The translations under genes and the position numbers were made by a program. The notes beneath the pieces are model-generated. The model was not told where the DNA came from, searched no databases, and worked only from the letters and a program-made list of their open reading frames with translations. From assembly GCF_003171515.1 (NCBI RefSeq), contig NC_089394.1:2542001-2606000 (forward strand): 64,000 nt of DNA, in the 5' to 3' direction. Positions 23,638 through 33,725 of this stretch are shown here, piece after piece. Position 1 is the first letter of the stretch. Each line of letters begins with the position of its first letter. The stretch is from Pyrenophora tritici-repentis (taxonomy: Eukaryota > Ascomycota > Dothideomycetes > Pleosporales > Pleosporaceae).

Positions 23638-24640
23638 ATGCCTCACAAACACAAGCGCGTAGAAGATTACGACTCCGAGTACGTTCCACAGCTTGACGCG
23701 CCGTCTCGTCGCATCCTAACTTTGCTTTGCCAGATTCAACCTCCCTCCCACAGTCCACGCCGCACCCCTCGCTGTCGGAAAAGCGCGCACATTTAGCACT
23801 GCGCCCAAGGGCAAGAAGAGAAAGATCACACAGATCGAAGGCTATGGCGCAGATGACACGCCCAAGTCCTTCCAGCGGCTCATGGCCTTCTCCAAAGGCG
23901 GGCCCAAGAAGCGCTCTGGCCTCGACGACGGCGCGATAAAGACCAAAAAGCAGAAGAAACAAGAGGCGACCGAAAATCTGGAAAAGGACGCCGCCAACAA
24001 TAAGAGCGAAGAGCAGACGCAATCAAAAGCTGTCTTGAAGATACAGCCCGGAGAGTCCATGGCAGAGTTCCGCGCACGAGTCGACCAAGCTCTGCCATTA
24101 ACCGGAATTGCCAAGTCTACCAAGAAGGTCGAGGGCGTGAGCGACCACAGGGTCACGAAACACGAGCGGAGACTCAAGCGTCTGCAAAAGGGGTGGAGGG
24201 AGGAAGAAGCGAGAATCCGTGAAAAGGAAATGGAGGAGAAGGAGCTAGCCGAGGAGGAACAAGACGAGCTAGATGCCATGTGGGAGGACAAGACTTCCGA
24301 TCTTCCAAGCACGAAAACAGTAAACGGCAAAAAGAAGAAGGCCAAGAAGAACAAGCGGAAGCTGCTAGTTGGCGAAGTAGACAATGGCAGTGAAGATGAG
24401 TGGGAAGCGCTCAAGAAGAAGAGAGGGGAACGGAAGGGCCTACACGATGTTGTTTCTGCGCCACCAACATTTGATAAGGTGCCGAGAGAGATCTTCAAGG
24501 TGAAGAATGGAGCTGGTGCCAAGGTGGGCAATGTACCGAACTCGGCGGGCAGTCTGAGGAAGAGGGAGCAGTTGGGCGAGGAGCGCCAAAAAATGATTGA
24601 AGCATATCGCGAGATGATGGCTGCGAAGAGAGCGACCTGA
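23638..24640 (+). CDS. Lysine-rich nuclear-type protein, CCDC137-like
   Basis: Exon 1 is tiny (23638-23678); a 55-nt intron (23679-23733, branch CTAAC) leads to exon 2 (23734-24640). Together they encode 315 residues. The start MPHKHKR and the early PPTVHAAPL segment match a widespread fungal family related to coiled-coil domain protein 137. The middle is strongly basic with KKxKK runs (GKKKKAKKNKRK) suited to nucleolar targeting, and a coiled coil of Glu and Arg runs near residues 165-200. The last 60 residues (VPREIFKVKNGAGAKVGNV, MIEAYREMMAAKR) are the better conserved end. Human CCDC137 is a chromatin and nucleolar protein; the fungal role is unknown. Internal ATG codons such as 23882 would drop the conserved N-terminus, so the spliced start is preferred. 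Confidence 0.8.
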
Positions 24641-26353
24641 GATAGCTGTATACCCTGAATAGACGTTGATGTCCGCCTCCGTTCACCTTTTGCTCGGTGT
24701 GAAATGTTATAATCTTATCTGCATACTAATTTTCATATCATCTCGCGCATATTGTGCTGATTGTGAGTAGTAGAGTGAATGCAGTGAGGCTATGGCGACG
24801 CATGTGAGCGGTGGATATCTCACTGCACCTGGTACTACCGTAATAGGCAGGTTTGGAAACAGGTGTCGATCGCGGCAAAATAGAGAACAAGTTGTTGAGC
24901 TTCTTATTGGCCTGTCGTCTGGCCGTTGCTTGGGCAGAGGCTGGACAAGACCCATATCCCCTTTAGGCAAGTTCGGAGAGGCGTGGATCTCAGTAGCAGA
25001 GCAACGCAATCCATCGTGAACGTCCCAAACGCACGCTTCCAGAATAGGCAAGTCGTGAAAAACGTTGATTGTAGCAGCGGACGAGTTTGACAGCCAGGCA
25101 ATGTGAAGGGGATCGTCCGCTTTGGGTAAGTTGTAGAAGCCGTAAGTTACAGCATCTTACAACATCTCAGTCAGAAAAGCGAAAAATCGCGAATGTGAAA
25201 GCACAATACTCTTTTAGGCAGGTTAAGATAATCCGTTGATTAACCTGTGTGTAACATGCGGATGCGAAGCAACATACTCTTTTAGGCAACTTCCGGTAGT
25301 CCATGATTCACTGCTGTACCACCACAGCGAAGGATGGTGAACGCTGGAGCGAAAGCCAAGCGCGGGGGCATATCATGTGATTACTCTCCCAACTAGGAGG
25401 CTTGAATATCTGTAGATTACAGGACGAGTGCAGCTACGAAATGTGGTATACCTTCTTGACGTCATGTGATGACTTACTTCTTTATCGCTGGCCAAGGTCC
25501 GTGCGTTCACCTTGAAGCTCCTGCAATCAACAGCTGAGTCGGACTTGCCTAATCGGGACTGATATCATAGCAGTGAATGCAGTGTTAGGCATTGTGATCT
25601 ACTAGTTACAGTGCATATGACTACTACTGTAACCTTCTACCAACGGCACTTACCTATCGAGGGTAAATAAGACATAGTTTCCAAATCACTTCACCCGCTT
25701 TCAAGGGGCAGATTAATCGTGGTACCGGGAGGCTAAGAACGCGAACCACACTAGAGATATGGCATACACGGAAAAGAAGTAATTATAAACGTCTGGTACT
25801 GTTAAGGGAAGCGGTTCAACTCCCCTATAGTCATTACACCTTAAAGTTGTGCACAATACAGGTTTCATCCTCGATGATCATTGAATCTATTGCGATGTCC
25901 TGATGATGGCTCGGCCATGCTCGGAAACACAGCCTATAGTCGCGAGTAATTTCTCCTTTCTGGCCAACAGGACTGTCAAGGAATGTTGCGGACATGCCTC
26001 GCGGATATTCGAATGCTATATTGACGTGTTAGGGGCTGCGTGGTGCGAGACAAATATCGGTGCGCATGCGGGTGTCAAGCGCCGATGACAGGTCTGCGTC
26101 ACGAGATACAATAACTACGATACACATGTCGTACCCGAAGGCCCTAATGGCGGCAGGGACCATAGTCGTCAGAATCTAACATTTGTAGATTGAATACCTA
26201 ATCGAGAGTTATCATCTCTCATCGGTGTGTCCACAGAGATGCACTATCAATATCGTCACTACTCCCGAAGCGGTTTGGTCTAAGCGCGTCACTGCCATGA
26301 CCGCGGCTTTAGTATGACAGCTCCGCAACATCTACGAACTTCACACTCGCCCA
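24641..26353. other. 1.7-kb intergenic stretch with scattered short repeats
   Basis: No reading frame is convincing. The left half contains repeated TAGGCA words (see the repeat entry). A palindromic TGACGTCA occurs at 25457-25464. GGTTCAACTCC near 25813 resembles a tRNA B box, but its flanks do not pair into a T-arm. Confidence 0.5.
24842..25592 (+). repeat. Dispersed TAGGCA-(A/G)GTT repeat family
   Basis: The word TAGGCA occurs near 24844, 24964, 25045, 25215, 25282 and 25585, often followed by AGTT or GGTT. A relative, TGGGTAAGTT, lies at about 25123. Copies 25211-25224 and 25277-25290 share the longer TACTCTTTTAGGCA. Spacing is irregular at 70-120 bases for the first six copies. The origin may be a decayed minisatellite or repeated regulatory words. 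Confidence 0.45.
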
Positions 26354-29142
26354 ATGTCAGCCAATCCAGGTGCGCTGAAAAGGAAGCACTCTGGCAAGAC
26401 TATCAAAGAGCTCTTCACTACTCAGTCAAAGCCAAACCTCGCTTCTACAGCGCCGCTATCGCCCACCAGCAAGCGCACACGACGAGGGAGCTCTCCAGTC
26501 GCTAGCAGTGACATCGCTTCATCTCCGATCCCGATAGGCAATATGAGCGCAGCCGACATGTATCATTTTCCAAGCAAGAGGGCGGATCTGGCCAACCAGG
26601 GCGATGTGGTGGACATTACCTCGAGCCCCGACAACAGCCCCGCGAAGGCGAACGGTCAACGTAACGCAATGCGCAAAACAGCGCCGAATATGCACGCCAA
26701 TAGCGGTCCCAAGCGATTAGTGGTCAAGAATTTTAGGCCTACAAGAAAGGTAGACCCTAGGGTCTTCCTGGATCAGACATGGCAGAAGATCGAGAAGGCA
26801 CTGGATACCATCTTCCAGCAGGGCGATATCGATTTCAGTCTTGAGGAGCTGTATAGAGGCGTAGAAAACGTCTGTCGTCAGAATATGGCAAAGGATGTCA
26901 AGGAGCGACTTATCATCAAATGTAGAGACTACGTTGGAGGTAACTTGAAAGCCAAGGTCAAGGAAAGCCTGGGCAGGACCAACGTCGATGTGCTGCGGGC
27001 GACGCTGCAGGCTTGGGTGACATGGAACAGCCAGATGGTGAGTCTGATGTTAATGCGAAAATGTTTCGCTAAACTGACACATTGTAGAAATACCTTGACT
27101 GGATCTTCTGCTATCTCGACCGCGCCTACCTGCTCCCACGTCACGAATCCCTACGCGAGATCTCGGTCGGCCTCTTTCGCGTCATAATCTTCGAACATGA
27201 CAAGCTAAATCCTCGTATCATCGACGGCGCCTGTGACCTTGTCGCATCTGACCGAGCAAGCAGCGATCTTGATGGTGACATATTCTCCAAGACTATCAAG
27301 ATGTTCCACGACATGCAGGTCTACACACGGCACTTTGAACCGCGTTTGATGGAAGTCAGTCAGGAATTCATCGTGAAATGGGCTGACGCGGCGAGTTCCG
27401 AGAAGTCTTTGCCTGATTACGTTCGTAGTGCAAAGGCGCTTATGGACCGCGAGTTGAAAAGAGTAGAGATGTTTAGCCTTCCCAACACAACCAAGCGAGA
27501 ACTCCTTACACTGCTCGAAGACCATCTGATATCAAAGAAGGAGTCGAGACTGACAAACCAAGATGACCTCGCTGACCTCCTTGAGACTAATGCCATTGAA
27601 GACCTTGGATTGCTGTATAAAATGCTCCAAAGGCGGAAGCTGGGCTCACATCTGCGGTCAGGTTTCACCAAATGGATCGAAGATGAAGGAACGGCTATCG
27701 TCTTTAACGAGAAAGAGCAAGAGAACATGGTGACCCAACTCCTGTCCCTGAAACGCCAGCTAGACACACTGTGGAAAACATCTTTCCATCGGGATGAAGA
27801 GCTTGGTCACGGCTTGCGAGAATCCTTTGACAGGTTTATGAACAAGACAAAGAAGACATCAGCAAGCTGGGGTACAGATAATTCCAAGACTGGCGAGATG
27901 ATCGCCAAATACGTCGACATGTTATTGAGAGGCGGTGCGAAAGCAATACCGGCGCAGCTTAGTCGCAAAGCAGAGAAGCCCGCTGCGGTAGAGGGCGAGG
28001 ATGATAAAGAAGATGGCGTGTTTGACGAAGACACGGAAGTCAACGGTCAACTAGACCAAGTGCTCGATCTATTCCGCTTTTTACACGGCAAAGCCGTCTT
28101 TGAAGCTTTCTACAAGAAGGATTTGGCGAGACGACTTCTAATGGGAAGGAGTGCGAGTGCAGATGCTGAAAGAAGCATGTTGTCAAGGTTGAAGATCGGT
28201 GAGCTTTATCAATTGCCGTCGCATTGATAAGACGCTAACTTGGCCAGAATGCGGTGCTGGGTTCACTGCCAACCTCGAGCAAATGTTTCGTGACATCGAG
28301 CTTTCGCGGGAAGAAATGAGTTCATACAAGAACATCAGCGAAGAGCGCAACGAGAAATTAGGCCTTGATCTGAACGTCAACGTCCTCTCTGCATCAGCCT
28401 GGCCAACGTACCCTACTGTTCCAGTCATCCTACCTCCACAAATCCAGACTGCAATCAGCAAGTTTGAAGCACATTACAAGATCAAGCACTCTGGTCGCAA
28501 ACTCGAGTTCAAGCACGCACTTGCGCATTGTCAACTCAAAGCAAAGTTCCCCAAGGGACTGAAAGAGCTGGTCGTTTCTTCGTTTCAGGCCATCGTTCTT
28601 TTGCTCTTCAACGGTCGTGAAGATGACGAGCACATTGACTACGACTACCTTAAGCAAGCCACAGGACTACGTAAGTCGTGAATTTGACCTGATCCTACCT
28701 ACACTACTAACTATTAGCAGCCACGGCCGAGCTCAACCGTACTCTACAATCGCTCGCTTGCGCGAAAGTACGACCCCTGACAAAGCACCCCAAAGGTCGA
28801 GAGATCAACGAAACCGATACCTTCACACTCAACACTTCCTTCACCGACCCTAAATACCGCATCAAAGTCAACACTGTCCAGCTCAAAGAGACAGCGGCAG
28901 AGAACAAGGAAACACACGAGCGTGTTGCTGCCGACCGTAATTACGAAACTCAAGCCGCCATTGTCCGAATCTTGAAGGCGAGGAAGAGGATCAGCCATGC
29001 GGAATTAGTCAGTGAGACAATAAAGGCGACAAAGAATCGAGGCACATTGGAAGTCAGCGGCATCAAAAGAAACATTGATCGGCTGATTGAAAAGGAGTTT
29101 TTGGAGAGGGAGGACGATGGTTTGTATGCTTATATTGCTTAG
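26354..29142 (+). CDS. CUL4: Cullin-4 (CRL4 ubiquitin ligase scaffold)
   Basis: Four exons (26354-27037, 27088-28198, 28248-28670, 28721-29142) with about 50-nt introns give 879 residues. After a disordered, basic N-terminus, the segment GPKRLVVKNFRPTRKVDP and the helix ETWQKL-like QTWQKIEKALDTIF mark cullin 4 rather than cullin 1 or 3. Cullin repeats follow, then the cullin homology domain that binds RBX1, and a C-terminal winged helix. Its IVRILKARKRISH holds the expected NEDD8 acceptor lysine. CUL4 with DDB1 and RBX1 targets chromatin and repair proteins for ubiquitylation; in fungi it also supports DNA methylation and heterochromatin. The last acceptor is a TAGCAG tandem site (AG at 28717 or 28720) that would add or drop one residue. 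Confidence 0.93.
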
Positions 29143-29784
29143 GCGGGTTGTAATGCGAGCGCAACCTGGGCATCGGAAGCGTGGATGCATGACGAATGTG
29201 GAATCGCGCTTTACGGCTCAGTACTATTTTTAGAAGTGGTCGCGATGGTTTTTTCATGGGATTATGCTTCTGTGGTCCAATTGGGTTGTTCATTCTGACG
29301 CTGCGTTCTCCAGATCTTAACGATTTCCTATTCTTTTATTCAATGCCTCGGGTCTAGGCAGCATTTTATGGAGAATGCTCTATCCTATACTCATCGAATT
29401 GCGTACAGCCGGAGTCGTCTCACCCTGTCGACCGTGCCGTCTGTATAAGACCATCTGTTAGGTTGTAAATGCTGGTTCGGGTGGAACTGGAGAGTCTGTG
29501 CCGAGACCGGATGTCATCGATAAAAGTACTTCGCCACCTGGATCTCTCGGCGGGTCAACAGCTATCTCTACCAAATTTGGTAATTGGACAAGTCCGATCG
29601 GATACGGCGGACCAGGCAGACTCGCTTAGGGTTTCAGGCCTCCATTGCCATCATAATATCGACGAACATGTGGCACAATGAACATTTATATAATGACCAA
29701 TATTAACCTGTCTCCGGAGCTTGATTTGCTCATTCGAGACCTCATAATCACACTGCATATCCTAGTATCGCAGACCCAGTCGCA
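29143..29784. other. Intergenic, no gene seen
   Basis: Contains the CUL4 3' end and the upstream region of the next gene. No repeat or RNA gene recognised. Confidence 0.45.
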
Positions 29785-30728
29785 ATGTTCTTCTCACCCG
29801 CGATGCGGAGCGCTGTCCTCCAAACAACCGCCATCTGTATCATCTCGATGCTATACACGGAACACAAGCTCGGCGTCTTCGACGCAGTCGTCCAAGATGA
29901 AGGATACAAGAATATGACCGCCTCATTTGACGCGACCATGTCTCCAAACTTGGCTCCAGGCACCCAAAATACATCGATGACTCTCGACGCCGGAAACTCA
30001 ACAACAAAGTCCCCTCTCAACACAACCACATTTCCTCTCATTGACGAACCATTCTACACCCAAAGGTTCCCCCGAGAAGTCTTCATCGTCTTCGTGCTCA
30101 GCACCCTAGAGTACTGGTGGCTCATGGGCCTCGAGCGCATCTTACCCGCTCGACCTAGACCTTCCTCCACGCCATCGTATGCCTCCTCGGGCAAAGAAGG
30201 CGTTGTCGTAGAGGACGATGAGGGCAGAGAGGAAGAAGTGGTTAAGAAATGGATTGCAACAGGTCGAGTACGTCGTTCATCGCTCAACTTGTGCAACACG
30301 TTCTTGAAATGGGTCTTGGATATGACGGTGTGTGTGGTGGTGACCTACAGTATCGCTCACGTCTTACGACATGTTATCAGCATGAGATCGATCAGGGGGG
30401 TTGGAGATGATCTTCTTGATGTAAGCTTTTTTACCCTGTTCAAGACCGTGTTGTATGTTGTAACTTTGCTGACGCGTTATTCAAGCAAATTGGTCTTGGT
30501 TTCTTCACCATCTATCTATGTTTTACCCCGCTTATCCGCCTTGCTGCTTTTGTACTCGTTCCGGCGCACAGGCAGATGGTGTTTTCGGAGGGCGTGCAGC
30601 TCGTCGCTACGGTTTTCTCTTGTACAGTTGTGCGCGCGTTTGCGGGGTGGGCGGTTAAGACTGAGGCGATTCAGATGGCGATGCGGAACACGGTCGAGGA
30701 GAATAGGAGGGCGAAGTGGGGGGTATGA
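29785..30728 (+). CDS. Orphan membrane protein
   Basis: Two exons (29785-30420, 30486-30728) with a 65-nt intron encode 292 residues. Hydrophobic segments: one near the N-terminus (AVLQTTAICIISML), one near residue 105 (FIVFVLSTLEYWWLMGL), one near 180 (WVLDMTVCVVVTYSI), and two from exon 2 (IGLGFFTIYLCF and LVATVFSCTVVRAFAGWAV). The loop after the first segment has many N-x-(S/T) sites and looks lumenal. An acidic, lysine-containing loop follows the second segment. The start 'SPAMRSAVLQTT' and the spacing weakly recall the Mpv17/PMP22 group of fungal proteins, but I cannot confirm this. Unspliced reading would give a different basic C-terminus, so the intron choice matters. Confidence 0.7.
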
Positions 30729-31518
30729 TGAGTTGTGAGAGTGGGTGAAAAGAGCTGGTGAGCCTATAGAGCTTCTCAAATCTTTGACAACAGTCGCGAA
30801 TATGCGACGACCACGTGAAGAGTTGGATCATCGTTAGTGTCGCATACAATAGCCCGAACGATCGTGCGTGAAAGAAAAGAACCGACCTAGTGAGAATGCA
30901 AAGGTAATGTTCGTTTTCCCGTCTGCGGTGAAGGCGAAATCAACAAGTTCCATGCTTGAATACATGGCAATTAATAATTTGGTGCCCTGGATAACTACAG
31001 TTTCGGTGAGTGGGTGGGGCCGTTATGGTTGAGTCTAGGTGCTTTTTTCTGGGATGCGCTCGAAAAGCAACTTTGTTTATTTCCTTCGTAGATATCTATA
31101 TGTTGTGGTTACTTTCACGAACCTGCCACAATCGAATGCTCTATGGGGTCAGCTTGAACTTCACGTCGCACATTATGATTTAGCTGATGCCATTCACTGC
31201 GAATTCCTCTGATACCTACGCGATGGACCCTACTGGAGACACCAAGTCGCGATTTCGCAAGGCTGTAAAAAGAAACGTCTCATTCGACAGTTCACTCGAG
31301 CATTATCTCCTCATACTTTGGGACCTTAAATGATCAGACGCCGCACAGTCCAGCATAAATACCTAGTGCCATCATTCACCCTATCACAACAAATGCGATC
31401 AGCGAGTTTATTGTTGGATCTTCACTCTCAACAGTATACCATTGCCGAGCAAAGGAGATTATGCACGAAGGCCCTTCAGATGATCCCAACGCTTTGGTGC
31501 AAACAAGTACCTACGGCG
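30729..31518. other. Intergenic, no gene seen
   Basis: The frame opening at 31330 runs into the next gene but lacks a signal peptide and lies upstream of a TATA box, so it is not counted as coding. Confidence 0.45.
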
Positions 31519-31526
31519 TATAAATA
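31519..31526 (+). promoter_or_regulatory. TATA box of the Kex2-site repeat gene
   Basis: TATAAATA lies 137 bases before the ATG at 31663, followed by a C/T-rich leader. The spacing suits a strongly expressed, secreted fungal protein gene and supports the downstream start. Confidence 0.55.
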
Positions 31527-31662
31527 TTGTTCCTCGCCTTCTACACTTCCGACTCCATCCTCATCGAGCGTCTCATCTCGAGACAGCGGAGAGCATCTCG
31601 TCCACTCATTCTTTGCTTTTCTACCCACACTCTTTACCTACACTGTCTTTACAACACTCATC

Positions 31663-33078
31663 ATGCGTTTCACCAACATCATTATCTCGTCGGTGTCGAC
31701 GCTCGCTCTCATGAGCAGCGCACTCCCCATCGGCGAAACTACCTTGAACGAAGCTAAAGACATATCTAACAAGTTAGATGTGATGATTAGCTCCATTATC
31801 AACCGCGATGGGCTATCCAAAGTCCCCGTACTCTCTGGACAGCGTTCCACCGATGAGGGTGATCTTCTAGGCCTAGACAATACTCCTCTTTCAACCACGA
31901 AGCGCGAGGCTGGAATGTTCGACTTGCTCAAAGAACTTGGCGAAAAGCCTTTAGGACAGAGTGCCGTTGGTGACGTTGGTGCTAACGCTGAAGAAGACAT
32001 GGGGGAAGAAGTTTCTGATACCATCATCAAGCAAGCCTTCGCGAGCGCCAATGCAGGAGGAGGTGGCCTAGGAAGATTGGGCGGCTTAGGAGGAGTGGGC
32101 GGTGCAGGAGGATTTGGCAGGGGCCCTACCGGATTCCTTACTTCTTTCTTGGGGAACAGCGGCGGTAAACAACCCTCCCCCGATCCACTCTCCACATCTG
32201 TCACGACATTTCTGCGAGGAGGAGGACCCGACTTGTCCGGTCTGTCGGACCCCTTCACCAGCGAAGCATCTTTGACAGACATTGTCAAAAAGCGCCAGTC
32301 CACCACGACTTTCCCTGAGATGCCTGCTTTCCCTGAAATGCCTTCTCTCCCTGAAATGCCTGGTATGCCTTCTCTACCTGAAATGCCTGCTTTCCCTGAA
32401 TCGCCTGCTTGGCCTTCGCCCACTCCAGGAGTAAGAACTACCACGAATATTGCCGGAACCGACCTTCTCAGTACCTTGATTGGTCAAGCGGAACAACGTA
32501 CTGCTAATGTCTCCCCTGCCAAGCCAGGGCTTCTATCAAGCATACCGCTTTTGAGTGAATCCCGCGGTAGCACAATCACTAAGCGCAGAGAAGCCGTCAA
32601 AGCTACAAACGCCGGCAGAACCCCGGTGGAACTCCCAAGAATCAAAATTATCTTACCTGACAGGGAAGTCGTCAAGGAACTACCACAGGATCTGTTGTCG
32701 ATGCAAGGGTTGAAGAAACGGCTTAGAGGCAGGGCCATCGTCGATACCTCTGCTGCCCAGTCAAGCTCCAGAGTTTCTAAGCGTATGCTAGAATCACTTC
32801 CAATCCGAGGCTCCTTCACTGATACAGACGGTGGTCTTCTTGGTCAGGATGGTCTCTGGAAGCGCCAATCAGAACCAGAAAACGACAGGTTCGACTTACT
32901 TGAGTTCTTTACGGAAGAGCTACTTGTGGATAACGATTCGACCTTGAAAGGCCAAGGATTATCAGACGAGGAGAGGTTCGACTTACTTAAGTTCTATACC
33001 GAAGAGCTACTTGGGGGGAAGGATTCCATCTTGAAACGCCAAGAAGAAGAAGAAGAAGAAGAAGAGGATGATTTTTAA
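31663..33078 (+). CDS. Secreted repeat protein with multiple Kex2-type sites
   Basis: A single-exon frame of 471 residues. Residues 1-20 are a signal peptide (MRFTNIIISSVSTLALMSSA). Dibasic sites suitable for the Kex2 protease occur at 80-81, 209-211, 307-309, 351-353, 373-374, 400-401 and 458-459, four of them as KRQ or KRE. Between them lie a Gly/Leu-rich block (about 131-155), a proline repeat built from FPEMPA/LPEMPS units (217-247), and two copies of a 24-residue unit (408-431 and 437-460) with core RFDLL-x-F-x-TEELL. The linker after the first copy reads LKGQ where the second has LKRQ, as if a processing site had been lost. The protein ends in poly-Glu from a GAA microsatellite. The design resembles Kex2-processed repeat precursors of fungi, some of which yield pheromones or cyclic peptides. 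No known family is recognised, and product and role are unknown. Confidence 0.75.
   Translation: MRFTNIIISSVSTLALMSSALPIGETTLNEAKDISNKLDVMISSIINRDGLSKVPVLSGQRSTDEGDLLGLDNTPLSTTKREAGMFDLLKELGEKPLGQSAVGDVGANAEEDMGEEVSDTIIKQAFASANAGGGGLGRLGGLGGVGGAGGFGRGPTGFLTSFLGNSGGKQPSPDPLSTSVTTFLRGGGPDLSGLSDPFTSEASLTDIVKKRQSTTTFPEMPAFPEMPSLPEMPGMPSLPEMPAFPESPAWPSPTPGVRTTTNIAGTDLLSTLIGQAEQRTANVSPAKPGLLSSIPLLSESRGSTITKRREAVKATNAGRTPVELPRIKIILPDREVVKELPQDLLSMQGLKKRLRGRAIVDTSAAQSSSRVSKRMLESLPIRGSFTDTDGGLLGQDGLWKRQSEPENDRFDLLEFFTEELLVDNDSTLKGQGLSDEERFDLLKFYTEELLGGKDSILKRQEEEEEEEEDDF
32311..32410 (+). repeat. Degenerate 18-bp tandem repeat (FPEMPA units)
   Basis: Units near TTCCCTGARATGCCTGCT repeat about five times with small changes and a 9-bp insertion in the third. 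They encode FPEMPA, FPEMPS, LPEMPG and similar hexapeptides. Confidence 0.8.
33041..33066 (+). repeat. AAG/GAA trinucleotide microsatellite
   Basis: About eight AAG units at the 3' end of the Kex2-site repeat gene encode a glutamate run. Length changes would keep the frame. Confidence 0.85.
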
Positions 33079-33266
33079 AGCACCAACTAGGCGTATTCGA
33101 ATTTGTCGATTTTCTCCTCGGGAGTGAGCTCGGGAATGAGGGGGGTGAGGATAATTTGTCAAAGCGCCAACAAGTAACATCGGCAATCATTGATATCTCA
33201 GCTGGTGATCTCGGAGGCAGACCTTTCGACAATCCCTCTGTCAAAAAGAGTGGAGATCTGCTCTGA
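33079..33266 (+). pseudogene. Out-of-frame continuation of the Kex2-site repeat gene
   Basis: Directly after the stop, a different frame reads on to a stop at 33264-33266. It shows the same style as the gene before it: GVFEFVDFLLGSELG resembles the repeated RFDLL-x-F-x-TEELL unit, then comes NLSKRQQ with a Kex2-type site, then a 30-residue tail ending near VKKSGDLL. A single-base change in the T run at 33072-33076 would account for the split. It may be a decayed third repeat, an allele difference or a read error. Confidence 0.5.
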
Positions 33267-33725
33267 AAGCACGCGGAAACAGTATAAACCCTTCCTGGTA
33301 ACCTCGTAAACGAACTCGTACTTATGGCCTTGGCGCCAAACGTTCCTGTCAGCAACATTCCTGCTGTTGCCCAGCGCGTTTAGCCCGGTGTTGCTTCTCC
33401 TAATATACTGGAAAAGCAGCGCGTTTCTTTGCAAAGGTAGTTTACTGTCAGTAGTGTGCTTGATTTCCTCAATTTATACAGCACGAGGTTCGATGGGTAG
33501 ACCACTGTCCCTAGATGTGAACGACCCGAGTCTCGAACGGCACATCGATTTCAAAACAGCCACAAACAGACATCATGATCCCTACCAGATCAATGCACCG
33601 GATTATTTTTCCTTTGTTACACACATTCCTCGGAGGCATATTTACATAATTCCAATATCTTGTATAACAGACTCACATTTCTTTTACAATGAAAACTATG
33701 AAAATACAAAATTTCTATTCCCGTT
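33267..33725. other. Convergent intergenic region
   Basis: Contains 3' ends of the flanking convergent genes. Open frames are AT-rich and unsupported. Confidence 0.4.

Noticed and set aside
25800..25835. GGTTCAACTCC, a tRNA B-box-like word
   Set aside because: Flanking bases do not form a T-arm, and no A box or acceptor stem is found at the right distance.
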